In this document: positions 54,701 through 62,927 of the stretch, piece after piece
How positions within the stretch are numbered: the stretch's first letter is position 1
Layout: each line of letters starts with the position of its first letter
NCBI RefSeq assembly: GCF_946479755.1
Contig: NZ_CAMLHC010000020.1
Coordinates: 84,072-148,071, forward strand
Length of the DNA stretch: 64,000 nt
Direction of reading: 5' to 3'
Source of the DNA: an uncultured Chitinophaga sp.
Lineage (GTDB): Bacteria; Bacteroidota; Bacteroidia; Chitinophagales; Chitinophagaceae
Translations under genes and position numbers: made by a program
Notes under the pieces: generated by a model
The model's input: the letters and a program-made list of their open reading frames with translations, nothing else
Database searches by the model: none
Told to the model about the DNA's origin: nothing

Positions 54701-55258
54701 GCTGAACTCTCCTTTCTCGTTGGTCTGCACGCCATGAGTACTCCCGGCAACAGCCACGGTAGCACCGGGAAGGGGATTCCCTTCGTTGTCAAGCACCTTC
54801 CCTTTTACCGGCGGGTCTGCAGACAGCTCCTTGCCTGGTTGTACCGGCGCCGCGGCTGCAGCGGGCTTCGCTTTCTCTTTAATGGTAATGGTTTTGGCGC
54901 TGATCTCGAAATCGATCGGCTGGTCGGCCATCACCGTACGCAGGAATTCCGTGAGGTTCATGTTCTTTACGGTGATGGTCACCGGTTTGGTGTTGCTCAA
55001 CATGGCGGTGTTGTAGAACACGACGTAGCCGGTTTGTTTTTCCAGCACCTGGAAGATCTCTTTAAAAGAGAGGTTTTTACCCGACAGGGTGATGGACTGA
55101 CCCAGCGTGCGGGCCTGCACCTGCAGGCACAGAATGGCAGACAATAGCAGCATACATGGCCACAGCGTGCGGCGGCCGGCTGTCCGGCTGCTGTTCTGCC
55201 GGGCCGTGTTGTCCGGCGGAAGAGAAGGTCTTGTTGCGTAAAGCTGTTTGGACTTCAT
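51794..55258 (-). CDS. SusC/RagA TonB-dependent transporter with STN domain
   Basis: 1154 residues. Unusually long charged N-terminus (about 32 residues, with RTAGRR) before the hydrophobic signal segment, seen also in the SusC at 59302-62751. STN domain about 55-130 (LSFKEIFQVLEKQTGYVVFY, ISAKTITIKEK), CarboxypepD_reg-like about 150-225 (VKGKVLDNEGNPLPGATVAV), plug (VVVIGYGAVAKKDLTGAVSI; GTRSITASNEPLYIVDGLM) and barrel. Controlled by the upstream FecR/sigma pair. The 95-base gap to fecR contains a G+C-rich hairpin at 55307-55325. Confidence 0.95.
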   Translation of the reverse strand: MKSKQLYATRPSLPPDNTARQNSSRTAGRRTLWPCMLLLSAILCLQVQARTLGQSITLSGKNLSFKEIFQVLEKQTGYVVFYNTAMLSNTKPVTITVKNMNLTEFLRTVMADQPIDFEISAKTITIKEKAKPAAAAAPVQPGKELSADPPVKGKVLDNEGNPLPGATVAVAGSTHGVQTNEKGEFSIAAGKNATLLITYIGFERKAVALAQAQQPLTIQLTLAKKDINEVVVIGYGAVAKKDLTGAVSIVRPADIEGIPATRVDQMLQGRIAGAEIVSTDGEPGAATSVRIRGTRSITASNEPLYIVDGLMDGISSLNELNPSDIASINVLKDASSTAIYGSRGSNGVIIITTKSGANRSGKTNFTFRSDLGSSVLPRYLDLMNATEFAQLQNDRFYFSNSANPAKPLEEYPYPNPLSLGEGTNWTKEITRTAPYQNYTLSANGGDKATQYYFSANYNNNQGIIKNSGLQRYQVRLNLDRTISRYVKAGVRFNYSQIARKLNNADIGTSTLWYRSTIFLSPTMPAYKPDGSFNDWNTQWYSGTLFDSPLANVELKQNDALEKSLSSMGYIEITPVKNILLRSTVSYTDYSKNDNQFIPSTMPSRANANTGAYAYKRSYYDNNILNENTITYKNSWNKRHNFDAMYGFTVQKKKFNNMTASGNGYFIDDVGTNDMGALPSKETINIGSSLENLGRMSHLARINYNYRNRYYLTATGRADGASNFSQNNKWAYFPSAAVKWNIANEPFMRRFRDISELSVRLSAGTSGNDAISRYQSLSRLNSTSSGYLFGGIQPVAYYPARIENEGLTWEKTTSYNAGLDLSFLNKRIDISLEVYKSNTSDLLLTVQLPTHTGFGSRLANIGKTSNKGIELTVNTENIRRKNFSWSTTFTIAHNRQLVEDIGGLDRVSVYDNPYGAQYMMYGYVKGQPLNALWGMEYAGVWKSQAEIEQDKKDRQYASSAVSYYSPGRQRYVDQNHDGILDNNDLVYLGNADPDFYGGIQNTIRIKKLMVSFYFNYSVGGQIYNPTELFMGTGTYLSNQYRYMVNAWHPVRNPNSDYPRADSKDDIPNDRFVHSATFLRFKNFSVAYPFDLSRITRKRLQSISLSLGGNNLVLWKHYNGYDPEVSTQSGGSTMRRMDNGAYPSSRTITFGAELKF

Positions 55259-55353
55259 GATGGTGTTTCAGAATTTAAAGGATCATTACAGGCATACGAT
55301 ACCCCGCTGCGCTCCCGGGGCGCAGTAATGGCTGGTATGACAATCTTTTTTTG

Positions 55354-56502
55354 TTATTGTGTGATGATTAGTTTTCGTTCCTCCAGGCGATAATGTACGT
55401 TAGATATTTCCAGTATTCTCAATATGCTGCGCAGGTCGAGGTCCCGCTCCATCTTACCGCCGAAGCGGATGTCCGGAACGCCGTTCTCGTAAACGACGGT
55501 GATATCGTACCACCGTTCCAGTTGGTTCATCACCTGCTGAATACCGGCGTTATCGAACTGGAACAGGCCTTCTTTCCAGGCGGTCACCTGGCTGGTATCG
55601 GCCGCCTGTATTTTAACATCCGTACCCGCTACAGCCGCCTGCTGGCCAGGCTTCAGCAGCGTTTGTTTTTGTGCTGCCACCACCTGCACACTGCCGTGTA
55701 ATAAAGTAGTGGTGATAGCCGGTTCGTTAGTATAAGCGTTCACGTTAAAGCCGGTGCCCAGTACCCTGACTTCGCTCTGAGGCCCTGTCTTCACCCGGAA
55801 AGGTCTTGTGGCAGCCTGTTTCACTTCGAAGTAGGCTTCACCGTTCAGCTCTACCACGCGCTCCGCAGCATTAAAGCTGACCGGATAACGCAGCGAACTG
55901 GCGGCGTTCAGCCACACTTCCGTTCCGTCCGGCAAGACAAGATGAAATAGTTTTCCATGGGGGGTGGACAATGTATTGTAAGCCCCGGCAATCTCTTTGT
56001 TGCCACTGTAAGCCAGCGTATTTTGACCAAGATGGATAGCGGCGCCGGCGGCATTGCGGATACTGCCATGGTGCAGGCTGTCGAGCGTTACCTGGCTGCC
56101 GTCATCGAGCGTTAAGATAGCGCTTTGTGTTGCGGGGCGTATATCCTCCATGGCCAGCGCCGGCAGCGGAGTGTTGACAGGTGTTGCAGGGCGGCGGAGC
56201 AAATATCCTGCGGCGCCTGCCAGCAACAGCAGCGAAGCGGCGGCAGCCCACCAGCGCATCCGGACGGCCCGGCCTTTTGCCTGCGGCTTCTCACCGGCCT
56301 GTACAATGAGGGCCAGTATCTCCTGCGCCCGATGATCAGGCATCGCCCGTTCGTCAGCGGAACCGGCGATCACCTCGTCCAGCAGCTGCAACAGCTCCCC
56401 GTCGTGCTCCGACCCGGCCATCAGTTGCATGAGCTCCTGTTGCTCTGCTTCGGTGCTGGTCTTTTCCAGCGATTTGCGGAATAATGATTCAAAACGGGAC
56501 AT
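55354..56502 (-). CDS. FecR-family anti-sigma/transmembrane signal protein
   Basis: 382 residues. Cytoplasmic N-terminus (FESLFRKSLEKTSTEAEQQE), membrane segment about 86-104 (WWAAAASLLLLAGAAGYLL), FecR domain about 180-280 (FHLVLPDGTEVWLNAASSLR, NGEAYFEVKQAATRPF), C-terminal DUF4974 (GLFQFDNAGIQQVMNQLERW). Encoded 85 bases after its sigma gene. Partner of the STN-bearing SusC at 51794-55258. Confidence 0.93.
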   Translation of the reverse strand: MSRFESLFRKSLEKTSTEAEQQELMQLMAGSEHDGELLQLLDEVIAGSADERAMPDHRAQEILALIVQAGEKPQAKGRAVRMRWWAAAASLLLLAGAAGYLLRRPATPVNTPLPALAMEDIRPATQSAILTLDDGSQVTLDSLHHGSIRNAAGAAIHLGQNTLAYSGNKEIAGAYNTLSTPHGKLFHLVLPDGTEVWLNAASSLRYPVSFNAAERVVELNGEAYFEVKQAATRPFRVKTGPQSEVRVLGTGFNVNAYTNEPAITTTLLHGSVQVVAAQKQTLLKPGQQAAVAGTDVKIQAADTSQVTAWKEGLFQFDNAGIQQVMNQLERWYDITVVYENGVPDIRFGGKMERDLDLRSILRILEISNVHYRLEERKLIITQ

Positions 56503-56587
56503 GCGCTAAACCGGATTTATGCCGGGTATATCAAAAGAAATCCCTGAAAAAGAAAAATGGGTCAGTGGGAAACAGAAAAAATATGCT

Positions 56588-57187
56588 TCATAACAATTCC
56601 TTAATAAGAAGCAGGGTCGTATAGGTACCCAGATGATAGCTGCAATAGGTGCGGATGAAGTGCATGGCCTCTGCCAGGTGGCGTTTTACGGTTTCAGGCG
56701 AGAGGTTCAGCACCCTGGCCGCCTCTTCCCGCTTCATGCCGTGTTCTTTGATCAGCTGATAAACTTTCTGTTGCTGCGGCGACAACCGGGATACGGCGTC
56801 GTGGAGTATCTGCCGGTACTCTTTTTCCAGCAGCCGCTCGCTGGAAGAGGCCACGGCCGGCAACAGCCACTCTTCCTGGTCGGAAATAGCGTGACTGGTA
56901 GCCTGCTGCGCCAGCTGCTTCAAGGTTTTAAATACGCGGTTGCGGGTGATGGTGAACAGCCAGGCGGTAAAGTATTCCAGCTCCGGCAGTTGCGCTCTCT
57001 TCAACCATACCTTTAAAAATACGTCCAATACGATTTCCTCTGCCACGGCTGCTGAGCCGGTGATCTTCCAGGCGATGGTGTATACTTTGTTACGATACTG
57101 ATGAAAAAGCGTCTCAAACGCTTTCTCATCTCCGTTGGCAATCGCCCGGAACAGGTCGTTGTCCGTAGGTAGCTCGTGGGCGGTCAT
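56588..57187 (-). CDS. ECF sigma factor, FecI type
   Basis: 199 residues. Region 2 about 8-90 (NDLFRAIANGDEKAFETLFH, AEEIVLDVFLKVWLKR), region 4 about 130-185 (SRLSPQQQKVYQLIKEHGM, HTH AARVLNLSPETVKRHLAEAM). First gene of the 57-47 kb operon. A perfect -7 box (TATATTTG) stands 19 bases before the start. Confidence 0.93.
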   Translation of the reverse strand: MTAHELPTDNDLFRAIANGDEKAFETLFHQYRNKVYTIAWKITGSAAVAEEIVLDVFLKVWLKRAQLPELEYFTAWLFTITRNRVFKTLKQLAQQATSHAISDQEEWLLPAVASSSERLLEKEYRQILHDAVSRLSPQQQKVYQLIKEHGMKREEAARVLNLSPETVKRHLAEAMHFIRTYCSYHLGTYTTLLLIKELL

Positions 57188-57205
57188 CCAAATAGATTTT
57201 GGTCA

Positions 57206-57213
57206 CAAATATA
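57206..57213 (-). promoter_or_regulatory. Candidate -7 box (TATATTTG) of the sigma gene at 57187
   Basis: Exact TAnnTTTG on the minus strand, very close to the start codon, so the leader would be about 10 bases. No TTTG at the usual spacing upstream. Confidence 0.45.
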
Positions 57214-57367
57214 ATATGGCAATGCTGTCACTGTAATGGCTATCGGAAAATCCGACGGTACGTGAAATTTTGGTTGCTCCTGTAAATCCGCCAGTGGCAG
57301 CCGGTTTCATAGCTTTCCCGCTCAGGCCCGCTGCGACTGGATTTCATAATTAAATAACATTTACGCT

Positions 57368-57590
57368 CAATTACGAATTACAAATTACGAATTACGAATT
57401 GAGATTTCTTTTCATGCAAAACTTCCTGCAAGACGCTTAAAATATAAAACACTCATCTTAAAAACAACATCGGGACATTAAAATACTTATCAAGATAACT
57501 ACAAGCGATACTTAAAATGATAAAAAACATTGGGGCATGTACGAACAAACCATTTGTTCATACATGCCCCAAATTCGCAATTCGTAATTG
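57368..57590. repeat. Short element bounded by 12-base inverted repeats
   Basis: CAATTACGAATT at 57368-57379 and its exact complement at 57579-57590 bound 223 A+T-rich bases without an ORF. The left end continues as ATTACGAATT-type tandem copies (57371-57400). The right end stops one base before the susD stop codon. It contains the hairpin at 57530-57572. It could be a miniature mobile element or a dispersed intergenic repeat; no target duplication was recognised. The remaining part of the 404-base gap (57188-57367) holds only the sigma promoter region. Confidence 0.4.
57530..57572 (-). terminator. Intrinsic terminator after the susD gene at 57592
   Basis: 20-base arms with one mismatch (TTGGGGCATGTACGAACAAA against TTTGTTCATACATGCCCCAA) around CCA, followed on the minus strand by TGTTTTTTATC. 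Ends the last SusCD unit. Confidence 0.8.
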
Positions 57591-57591
57591 A

Positions 57592-59289
57592 CTACCAGCC
57601 CTTATTCTGCGGCAGCAGTTTGGGATTCAGCGTCAGTTCCTGTGTAGGAATGGGATACAGGTACATTTTCTCGTTCCATATCCGGTTGTTGATATCGGGA
57701 TATACCCGGATGTAACCATTGGCATCCAGTACGATGTCTTTCACCTGCCCCTGGTTGGGATACTGGGCTTTTACTTCGGGCCGCAGCTTCATACCCAGGA
57801 TGGATTCGGGGTCTTCAATGAGTTTGCCGGCGTTCCAGCGCAGCAGGTCATCAAAACGGAAACCTTCCGCTGCCAGCTCCACCCTTCTCTCACGGCGTAT
57901 TTCATCGAGCAGCACGGGTAACCCCGGGAAATCGGATGCCGGATCTTTTCTCAAGGCAGCGATCTGCATGGCCGGCATTCCTACTCTAGCACGTAAACGG
58001 CTGATCGTTTGATCGATCACGGTCTGATCGCATTCGTTGAGCTCTGCCTTGGCTTCTGCGTACACCAGCAGCACCTCCGCATAACGGAAAATGAACAGGT
58101 CCAGCGTGGACTGATTGGCATTCCATTGCTCCAGGCTGGACGAACGTCCTTTCACGCGCTGATAACCGGTGCTTGTAACGCTGGTGCCTATACGTGGCAG
58201 GGTGATCACATCTTTATTGCCGCTGGCGTCTACCTGGAACACAAAACCCGGGGTGGCAATCAGTTGCCCGAAACGGGGATCGCGGTTGGCGATCTCCGCC
58301 TGGATAGAATCATCCCCTTTGTAAGAAGGACTGAGAGACGTAGGCAGGCCGTCGGTACAGAGGAAAGAACGTACAAAACTTTTACTGAAACCGGTGTTGC
58401 CCTCTCCCAGCTGGCGGGTGAGATTGTGCATGAACACATCTTTGATAAAGCGCTTGGGCATAATCGCTTCCTTGTTGCCCAGCAACTCTTCCTGTATGAA
58501 GAGGTTGTAATAATCGGTGGCAGGATGACCGGTGCTATACAGGTCGTACCCGCCGCTGGTGATCACCAGCTGCGCAGCGTTGGCAGCTTCCCGGATCATG
58601 GGCTGGTCATCTCCCAGGTTGTGATACTTGCGGTAAGTGCCTTCCCAAAGGCAGATACGCGCTTTCAGCGCCGCAGCCGCATATTTATGCAGGCGGCCTT
58701 TTTCCGCGCTGCCGGGCACCGGCAGGTTGGCTACGGCAAAGTTCAGGTCGGCCAGCACGGAGTCCATCACCTGCTTGTGTGGCGTACGCGGCAGGTTCAG
58801 CTCCGGTGAATTCTCATTCAGATCTTTGGAAAACCAGGGCACGTCGCCGTAACGTTTCACCTTCTGCCAGAAATACAACGCACGGAAGAAGCGCGCTTCT
58901 GCTGCATATTTATTTTTCACATCATCACCTGCCTGCGCGCGCTGGTAGCGGGACAGGAAGTAGTTCACGCTTCTTTCGTTCTTCCAGCTCCATTCTCCGT
59001 TGTCATCATTTTTTACGATCGGCACAATGTACTGACCGGATAAGAACGGGTCTTTACTGCGCGGCACCATATCGTCGGAGTTGTTATCAGAGTTGTTGTC
59101 CATCACCGGCAGCGTGCTGTAAAAACCGTTGCAGTACAACTTCAGGTCAGACTCGTTCTTAAAAAAGGTCGGATCGCTGAAAGCATCGTCCGGGTTCAGA
59201 TCGAGGAAAGAATCACGCTTGCAGCCGGCCATGGCCAGGACTGATAACGTTAACGCATATATGATATTTTTTCTTTTCATCATCATCAT
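57592..59289 (-). CDS. SusD/RagB family lipoprotein
   Basis: 565 residues; four Met codons in a row (59289-59278) leave the exact start open. Lipoprotein signal LSVLAMAGC-KRDSFLDLNPDDAF. Conserved parts: NESDLKLYCNGFYSTLPVMD, RFFRALYFWQKVKRYGDVPW, VELAAEGFRFDDLLRWNAGK. Twelve bases after its susC. No hydrolase gene lies downstream before the terminator, so the substrate cannot be guessed. Confidence 0.93.
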   Translation of the reverse strand: MMMMKRKNIIYALTLSVLAMAGCKRDSFLDLNPDDAFSDPTFFKNESDLKLYCNGFYSTLPVMDNNSDNNSDDMVPRSKDPFLSGQYIVPIVKNDDNGEWSWKNERSVNYFLSRYQRAQAGDDVKNKYAAEARFFRALYFWQKVKRYGDVPWFSKDLNENSPELNLPRTPHKQVMDSVLADLNFAVANLPVPGSAEKGRLHKYAAAALKARICLWEGTYRKYHNLGDDQPMIREAANAAQLVITSGGYDLYSTGHPATDYYNLFIQEELLGNKEAIMPKRFIKDVFMHNLTRQLGEGNTGFSKSFVRSFLCTDGLPTSLSPSYKGDDSIQAEIANRDPRFGQLIATPGFVFQVDASGNKDVITLPRIGTSVTSTGYQRVKGRSSSLEQWNANQSTLDLFIFRYAEVLLVYAEAKAELNECDQTVIDQTISRLRARVGMPAMQIAALRKDPASDFPGLPVLLDEIRRERRVELAAEGFRFDDLLRWNAGKLIEDPESILGMKLRPEVKAQYPNQGQVKDIVLDANGYIRVYPDINNRIWNEKMYLYPIPTQELTLNPKLLPQNKGW

Positions 59290-59301
59290 GTTTTGGATTG
59301 A

Positions 59302-62300
59302 TTATAAGCCCAGTTGCAAACCGAAAGAAATAGCCCTGTTGAGCGGATAATCTTTCGCTTCAAATATTTCCGGATCGTAGGCTTTATGCAGTTTGGTGAC
59401 TTCGAACAGGTTCTGTGCAGACACGTATACGCGCAGTTTCTGCATACGCATGGCGCGCATGGCCGATGCCGGCAAGGTATATCCGATGGACAGGTTTTTC
59501 ATACGGGCATAAGCGGCATTCTGCAGGTATTTGGTCTGTGCCTGGAAGTTGCCGCCACCACCGAAGCGCTGACGGGGATAATAGGCGTTGGGATTTTCAG
59601 GCGTCCAGTAATCCAGCTGGTACACCATCGGTACGTCCCATTCGCTTTTGAAGCCCCAGAAAGTGTTGCCGTCGAGCATCACGTCCCGTTTGCCGATGCC
59701 CTGGATGAGCATATTGAAGTCGAAGTTTTTATACTGTACGGAGAGGTTCAGTCCGAACTGGTAACGCGGTGTTTTGTTACCGATCACGCGGCGGTCGCCC
59801 GGATCTACCGCCGTATTCTGGCCACTGGTGATTTTTTTGTCGCCGTTCAGGTCCTGGAACCTGATATCGCCGGCCAGCCATTTGCCGTTCCAGAGGTTGG
59901 ACTGGTCGGCGGCGGCGGCGTCAGCGTCTGACTGGAAGAACCCGTCGGTCACGTATCCCCATATCTCGTCCAGTTTCTGGCCTACATAATAGGAATTGCT
60001 GCCCAGGGTTTTGGTAGGGTTGAGATCATACCGGGTAATGGTAGCGGAATAATCGGATAAAGCCAGGTTGACTTCATAAGAGAGGTCGTCGTTGATTTTA
60101 TCTCTCCAGTTAACACCCAGCTCCCAGCCTTTGGTACGCATTTCACCGGTGTTTACTTTCGGTGCGGAGGTGCCGAGGATGCCGGGCAACGGATAACCGT
60201 TCAGCAGCATGTCTTTGGTATCGCGGATGTACCAGTCGAACGTAGCACTGAGGCGGTTTTTCAGCAGGGTGATGTCCATACCGAAGTTGCGGGTGCTCAC
60301 TTTTTCCCAGGTGAAGTTCTGGCTTACCAGGCCGGGAACGCCTACGTACACGCCTTTCTGATCGTCGAAGATATAATCCACTTTACCGCCTGGCATGGTG
60401 GGGATGTAAGGGTAGATATCCGTGTTCGCGTTCTGGTCAGGATTCAGCGCCTGGTTGCCCAACGTGCCGTAAGAGGCCCGCAGTTTCAGGTCGTTGATCA
60501 CATCCAGCAGCGGTTTAAAAAATCCTTCTTCCGATACGCGCCAGCCGGCAGAAACGGAAGGCAGGAACACGTAGCGGCTGCTGGCCGGGAAACGGGAGGT
60601 GCCGTCATAACGGCCATTGACTTCCAGCAGGTATTTGTTGGCATAGTCGTAGTTGAGGCGGAAGAAAGAACCTGCCAGCGCCCAGCTGTACTGGCGGCCG
60701 TCGGCCAGCGGGCTGTTGTCGTTGTTGAGGTTGATGGCCGGCATGGTCTGGTCGATGAGGTTTTTCACTTTTACATTAAAACCTTTCACCTGTTTCTTTT
60801 CCTGGTTGTAGCCTACCATGGCTTTCAGGAAATGCTGGCCGAACTGGCGGGAGTATTCCGCGTAAGCATTCAGCGCCGTGTAGTAATCGTTGTTGTTGCT
60901 TTCTTTTACGCTGCTGGGTTTACTCCAGGGAAAAGTGCCCAGCAGTATGCCATTGGCGCCGTATTCCTGGTATTCTTTATAATGCTGCTGGTTGTTCAGC
61001 CCATAGCTGTTCCAGGTGTAGTCGCCTACGATACGCAGGTTCTTCAGCGGTTTCAGTACGAAGCCGCCGGTGAGCCAGAGGTCATTGGCGGTTTCTTTGG
61101 TGCGGCCGTTGAGGGTGGCGAGGGCTACGATGTTGGTAAACGAGCCCTGTCCGGAGAAGTGGCCGTCGGGGTGATAAACGGGCATGATCGGGCGAAGGTC
61201 GCCGGAGATCCAGCCGGATGAAAGGCCGCCATGGCTGGCAGGAGTAGGTTTGTTGCTCTCCGTGCGGTTGAGCATCATTTTCATATTCAGCTCCAGCCAG
61301 GAAGTAGCTTCGGTGTTCAGTTTCAGGCTGGCATTATATCTTTTAAAATCTTCATTGGCCACTTTCAGCAACCCTTTCTGGTCGAAGTAACCGAGAGAGG
61401 CGACGTAGCCGGTTTTACCCTGACCGCCGGAGATGGACACGTTATGGTCCATCATAGGCGCCCAACCGGGGTACAGTTCTTTGATCCAGTCGGTATTGCC
61501 TACATAGCGGTATTTGGAGGGGTTGGCGGGGTCCACATATACCGGCAGGTTGTTGGCCGGGTCTTTGAAATAGGCGGCCGCCCGGGTAGAATCTTCTGTG
61601 GTAAAGGGTTCAGAGGCTGCGTTGCCGCCGGAGAGCTGACCGGTGCGATCGGCTTCGCGGTGCATACGGATATAATCCACCGAATTGAGGTATTTCGGCA
61701 TACGGGTAGGGCGGGTGATGGTATAGGAAGTGGAGTAGTTGAGCCGCAGCGGCGCATCTTTACCGGGCTTTTTGGTGGTGATGAGGATAACGCCGTAAGC
61801 ACCCCTTACGCCATAGATGGCGGCAGATGCAGCGTCTTTTAACACGGTCACATTGGCCACGTCAGCGGGATTGATGAGGTTGGGGTCCATCTGTACACCG
61901 TCTACCAGTACCAGCGGGCCACCGCCGTTGATAGAGGTATTACCGCGCACGTTGAAGGTGGCACCTTTGCCCGGAGCGCCGTTGTTCAGGTTCACGTTGA
62001 GGTTGGGCACCATGCCCTGCAGGCCCTGCGCCAGGTTCACCAGCGGACGGCTCTCCAGCTTTTTACCATCCAGCGTGGCTACCGCGCCGGTGAGGTCACC
62101 TTTTTTCTGCGTACCATAACCCACCACTACTACTTCGTTGAGACCCTGGGTATCTTCCTGCAAGGTGATGTTAACGGTGGTACGGCCTTCCACGGCGACG
62201 GTCTGCTGGATGTGCCCGATAAAAGAAAACACCAGCGTGGCGTTGTCCGGGGCATTCAGTTCGTATTCACCGTTGGCGTTGGTGACAGCGCCGGCATTAG

Positions 62301-62751
62301 CGCCGGAGACTTTTACCGTTACGCCGGGCAGTGGCTCTCCTTTGGCGTTGACTACCTTTCCTTTGATATGTTTGTCGCGGATTTCGTTGCCGGCGCGGCT
62401 TACCACCACCACGTTATTGTCCAGCACCTTATAGTGCAGGTGGAGGGGCGGCAGCAGGCGGTCCAGCACTTCCGTCACGGTAACGCCGCTCATATCAACA
62501 GATACAGGGGCTATATCTTTCAACTCATCATTATTAAAGAAAAAACGGTAATTGGATTTTTTCTCCAGCATGATCAGCATTTTATCCAGCAGTGTGGCCT
62601 CTGCCCGGATATTGATCTTTTTCTGGGAATAAACACTGGCCGAAGCCTGCGCTACCAGTAATAGCAACAACGTGGTGAATTTCATAATCAATAACATCTG
62701 CTGGACCTTCGCCCATACGGGGGGAGGTCCCGACTTAGTAAATTTTTTCAT
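59302..62751 (-). CDS. SusC/RagA TonB-dependent transporter with STN domain
   Basis: 1149 residues from ATG 62751 (the frame runs to 62844 without a better start). Charged N-terminus, signal segment LLLLLVAQASASVYS, STN domain about 45-120 (LLDKMLIMLEKKSNYRFFF, LDNNVVVVSR), CarboxypepD_reg-like about 128-200 (IKGKVVNAKGEPLPGVTVKV), plug (VVVVGYGTQKKGDLTGAVA; NTSINGGGPLVLVDGVQMD) and barrel ending in NRAISFGLQLGL. Paired with the fecR at the window edge. Confidence 0.95.
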   Translation of the reverse strand: MKKFTKSGPPPVWAKVQQMLLIMKFTTLLLLLVAQASASVYSQKKINIRAEATLLDKMLIMLEKKSNYRFFFNNDELKDIAPVSVDMSGVTVTEVLDRLLPPLHLHYKVLDNNVVVVSRAGNEIRDKHIKGKVVNAKGEPLPGVTVKVSGANAGAVTNANGEYELNAPDNATLVFSFIGHIQQTVAVEGRTTVNITLQEDTQGLNEVVVVGYGTQKKGDLTGAVATLDGKKLESRPLVNLAQGLQGMVPNLNVNLNNGAPGKGATFNVRGNTSINGGGPLVLVDGVQMDPNLINPADVANVTVLKDAASAAIYGVRGAYGVILITTKKPGKDAPLRLNYSTSYTITRPTRMPKYLNSVDYIRMHREADRTGQLSGGNAASEPFTTEDSTRAAAYFKDPANNLPVYVDPANPSKYRYVGNTDWIKELYPGWAPMMDHNVSISGGQGKTGYVASLGYFDQKGLLKVANEDFKRYNASLKLNTEATSWLELNMKMMLNRTESNKPTPASHGGLSSGWISGDLRPIMPVYHPDGHFSGQGSFTNIVALATLNGRTKETANDLWLTGGFVLKPLKNLRIVGDYTWNSYGLNNQQHYKEYQEYGANGILLGTFPWSKPSSVKESNNNDYYTALNAYAEYSRQFGQHFLKAMVGYNQEKKQVKGFNVKVKNLIDQTMPAINLNNDNSPLADGRQYSWALAGSFFRLNYDYANKYLLEVNGRYDGTSRFPASSRYVFLPSVSAGWRVSEEGFFKPLLDVINDLKLRASYGTLGNQALNPDQNANTDIYPYIPTMPGGKVDYIFDDQKGVYVGVPGLVSQNFTWEKVSTRNFGMDITLLKNRLSATFDWYIRDTKDMLLNGYPLPGILGTSAPKVNTGEMRTKGWELGVNWRDKINDDLSYEVNLALSDYSATITRYDLNPTKTLGSNSYYVGQKLDEIWGYVTDGFFQSDADAAAADQSNLWNGKWLAGDIRFQDLNGDKKITSGQNTAVDPGDRRVIGNKTPRYQFGLNLSVQYKNFDFNMLIQGIGKRDVMLDGNTFWGFKSEWDVPMVYQLDYWTPENPNAYYPRQRFGGGGNFQAQTKYLQNAAYARMKNLSIGYTLPASAMRAMRMQKLRVYVSAQNLFEVTKLHKAYDPEIFEAKDYPLNRAISFGLQLGL

Positions 62752-62824
62752 ACCTTGGATTTGTTGAGTTGATACAATAGGAGTCCCTGAAACCTTCAAG
62801 TGCAAAGGTCTCCTGATACTTGAC

Positions 62825-62859
62825 AACGGGGAATGTGCGCGCATTTCCCGTTTTTTTTT
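62825..62859 (+). terminator. Hairpin plus T-run in the fecR-susC gap, oriented to the plus strand
   Basis: Arms AACGGGGAATG / CATTTCCCGTT (one G-T pair) around a 6-base loop, then nine T on the plus strand. No plus-strand gene is present here; on the minus strand no T-run follows. It might end an antisense transcript or act as a leader structure. Confidence 0.4.
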
Positions 62860-62927
62860 AAAGATGTTACAGGTGGTTATCAGGTAAATCCTGATGGTAC
62901 TTTCATAACTATCGATTTAGACTTTGA

